46,734 bases of DNA, taken from the NCBI RefSeq assembly GCF_001949145.1, contig NW_019091416.1:3547472-3594205 (forward strand), written 5' to 3'. Source of the DNA: Acanthaster planci. Its lineage: Eukaryota > Echinodermata > Asteroidea > Valvatida > Acanthasteridae. Made by a program: the position numbers and the translations under genes. Every line of letters begins with the position of its first letter. Position 1 is the stretch's first letter. Below the pieces are notes generated by a model, which did no database searches, was not told the DNA's origin, and was given only the letters and a program-made list of their open reading frames with translations. Positions 46,391-46,734 of this stretch are shown here, piece after piece.

Positions 46391-46734
46391 ACTGGACATT
46401 GTTGTGGGTAATTTGTCAAATTAATTTTTGAATTGCGGTTGTGACTAAATGCAGTGCGGAGCAGATGGACCAAAATCACTGACAAAAAATGGGTTAGGTT
46501 TTATCAGTTGTAATTACAGCACTGACACTGAATCAAGTGAAAGGAGTCTAGGTGAGGAGAAAGTGAAGTTTGATAGAGAGACAAACACACCTCAGTCTGC
46601 GTGTAAGATGATCGGCTGTGGGCACCTCCCCTTCTAAAACATCACCCTCTAGGCTCTGCCTTTCCTCAATGTTAAACCTACCTACAGTAGCGAATACCTG
46701 TAGCCCCCCCCTACACATCGCCACAATTCCGGAC
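46391..46734. other. Downstream intergenic sequence
   Basis: No exon, RNA gene or repeat family was recognised. It ends in a C-rich patch. Confidence 0.5.

Overview
The window is eukaryotic (animal) genomic DNA. Almost all of it, from 6027 to 45200 on the + strand, is one intron-rich gene: 41 coding exons that I could chain with consistent reading phase into 3,568 codons ending in a stop. The product is a polycystin-1 family protein. In order it has the second half of a WSC domain, a series of PKD (Ig-like) repeats, an REJ module, a GAIN/GPS autoproteolysis region, a first membrane helix, a PLAT domain, and a ten-helix polycystin-channel unit, ending in a short coiled-coil tail. The start codon, any leucine-rich repeats and the first half of the WSC domain lie beyond the left edge. 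A marine deuterostome invertebrate (echinoderm, less likely hemichordate or lancelet) is the best guess. It rests on the WSC-PKD-REJ-GPS-PLAT layout, the compact introns full of small MITEs and tRNA-type SINEs, and about 2-3% divergence between two apparent alleles. The species cannot be named from the sequence.

Region 1-5940 is an LTR retrotransposon (Ty3/gypsy-like) on the - strand, inserted in an intron just upstream of the first visible exon. The assembly is broken there. Positions 2229 and 4488 are single Ns, and the blocks 1-2228 and 2230-4487 are near-identical copies of the same piece: host flank, 3' LTR, then the integrase C-terminal part. The 5' LTR (5670-5940), primer-binding region and start of a gag-like frame form a third piece. 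The 4-bp sequence GTAT borders the 3' LTR in both copies and also the 5' LTR, so all three pieces probably belong to one insertion whose two haplotypes were not collapsed. Protease, reverse transcriptase, RNase H and the integrase core are absent.

Region 6027-16537 encodes the extracellular WSC/PKD part, including one giant 3,057-bp exon that carries seven PKD-like repeats and the start of the REJ module. Region 17224-26000 encodes the rest of REJ and the helical linker. Region 26860-31434 encodes GAIN, the GPS cleavage site and membrane helix 1. Region 32004-33227 encodes PLAT. Region 33930-45200 encodes helices 2-11, the extracellular TOP domain, the pore and the C-terminal coiled coil. A 3' UTR with two AATAAA signals follows.

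The introns hold at least three MITE families (one hAT-like with clear 8-bp target duplications), SINE fragments, a 63-bp x 6 minisatellite, a 17-bp x 10 tandem array and a perfect 58-bp palindrome. No tRNA, rRNA, CRISPR or second protein-coding host gene was found.
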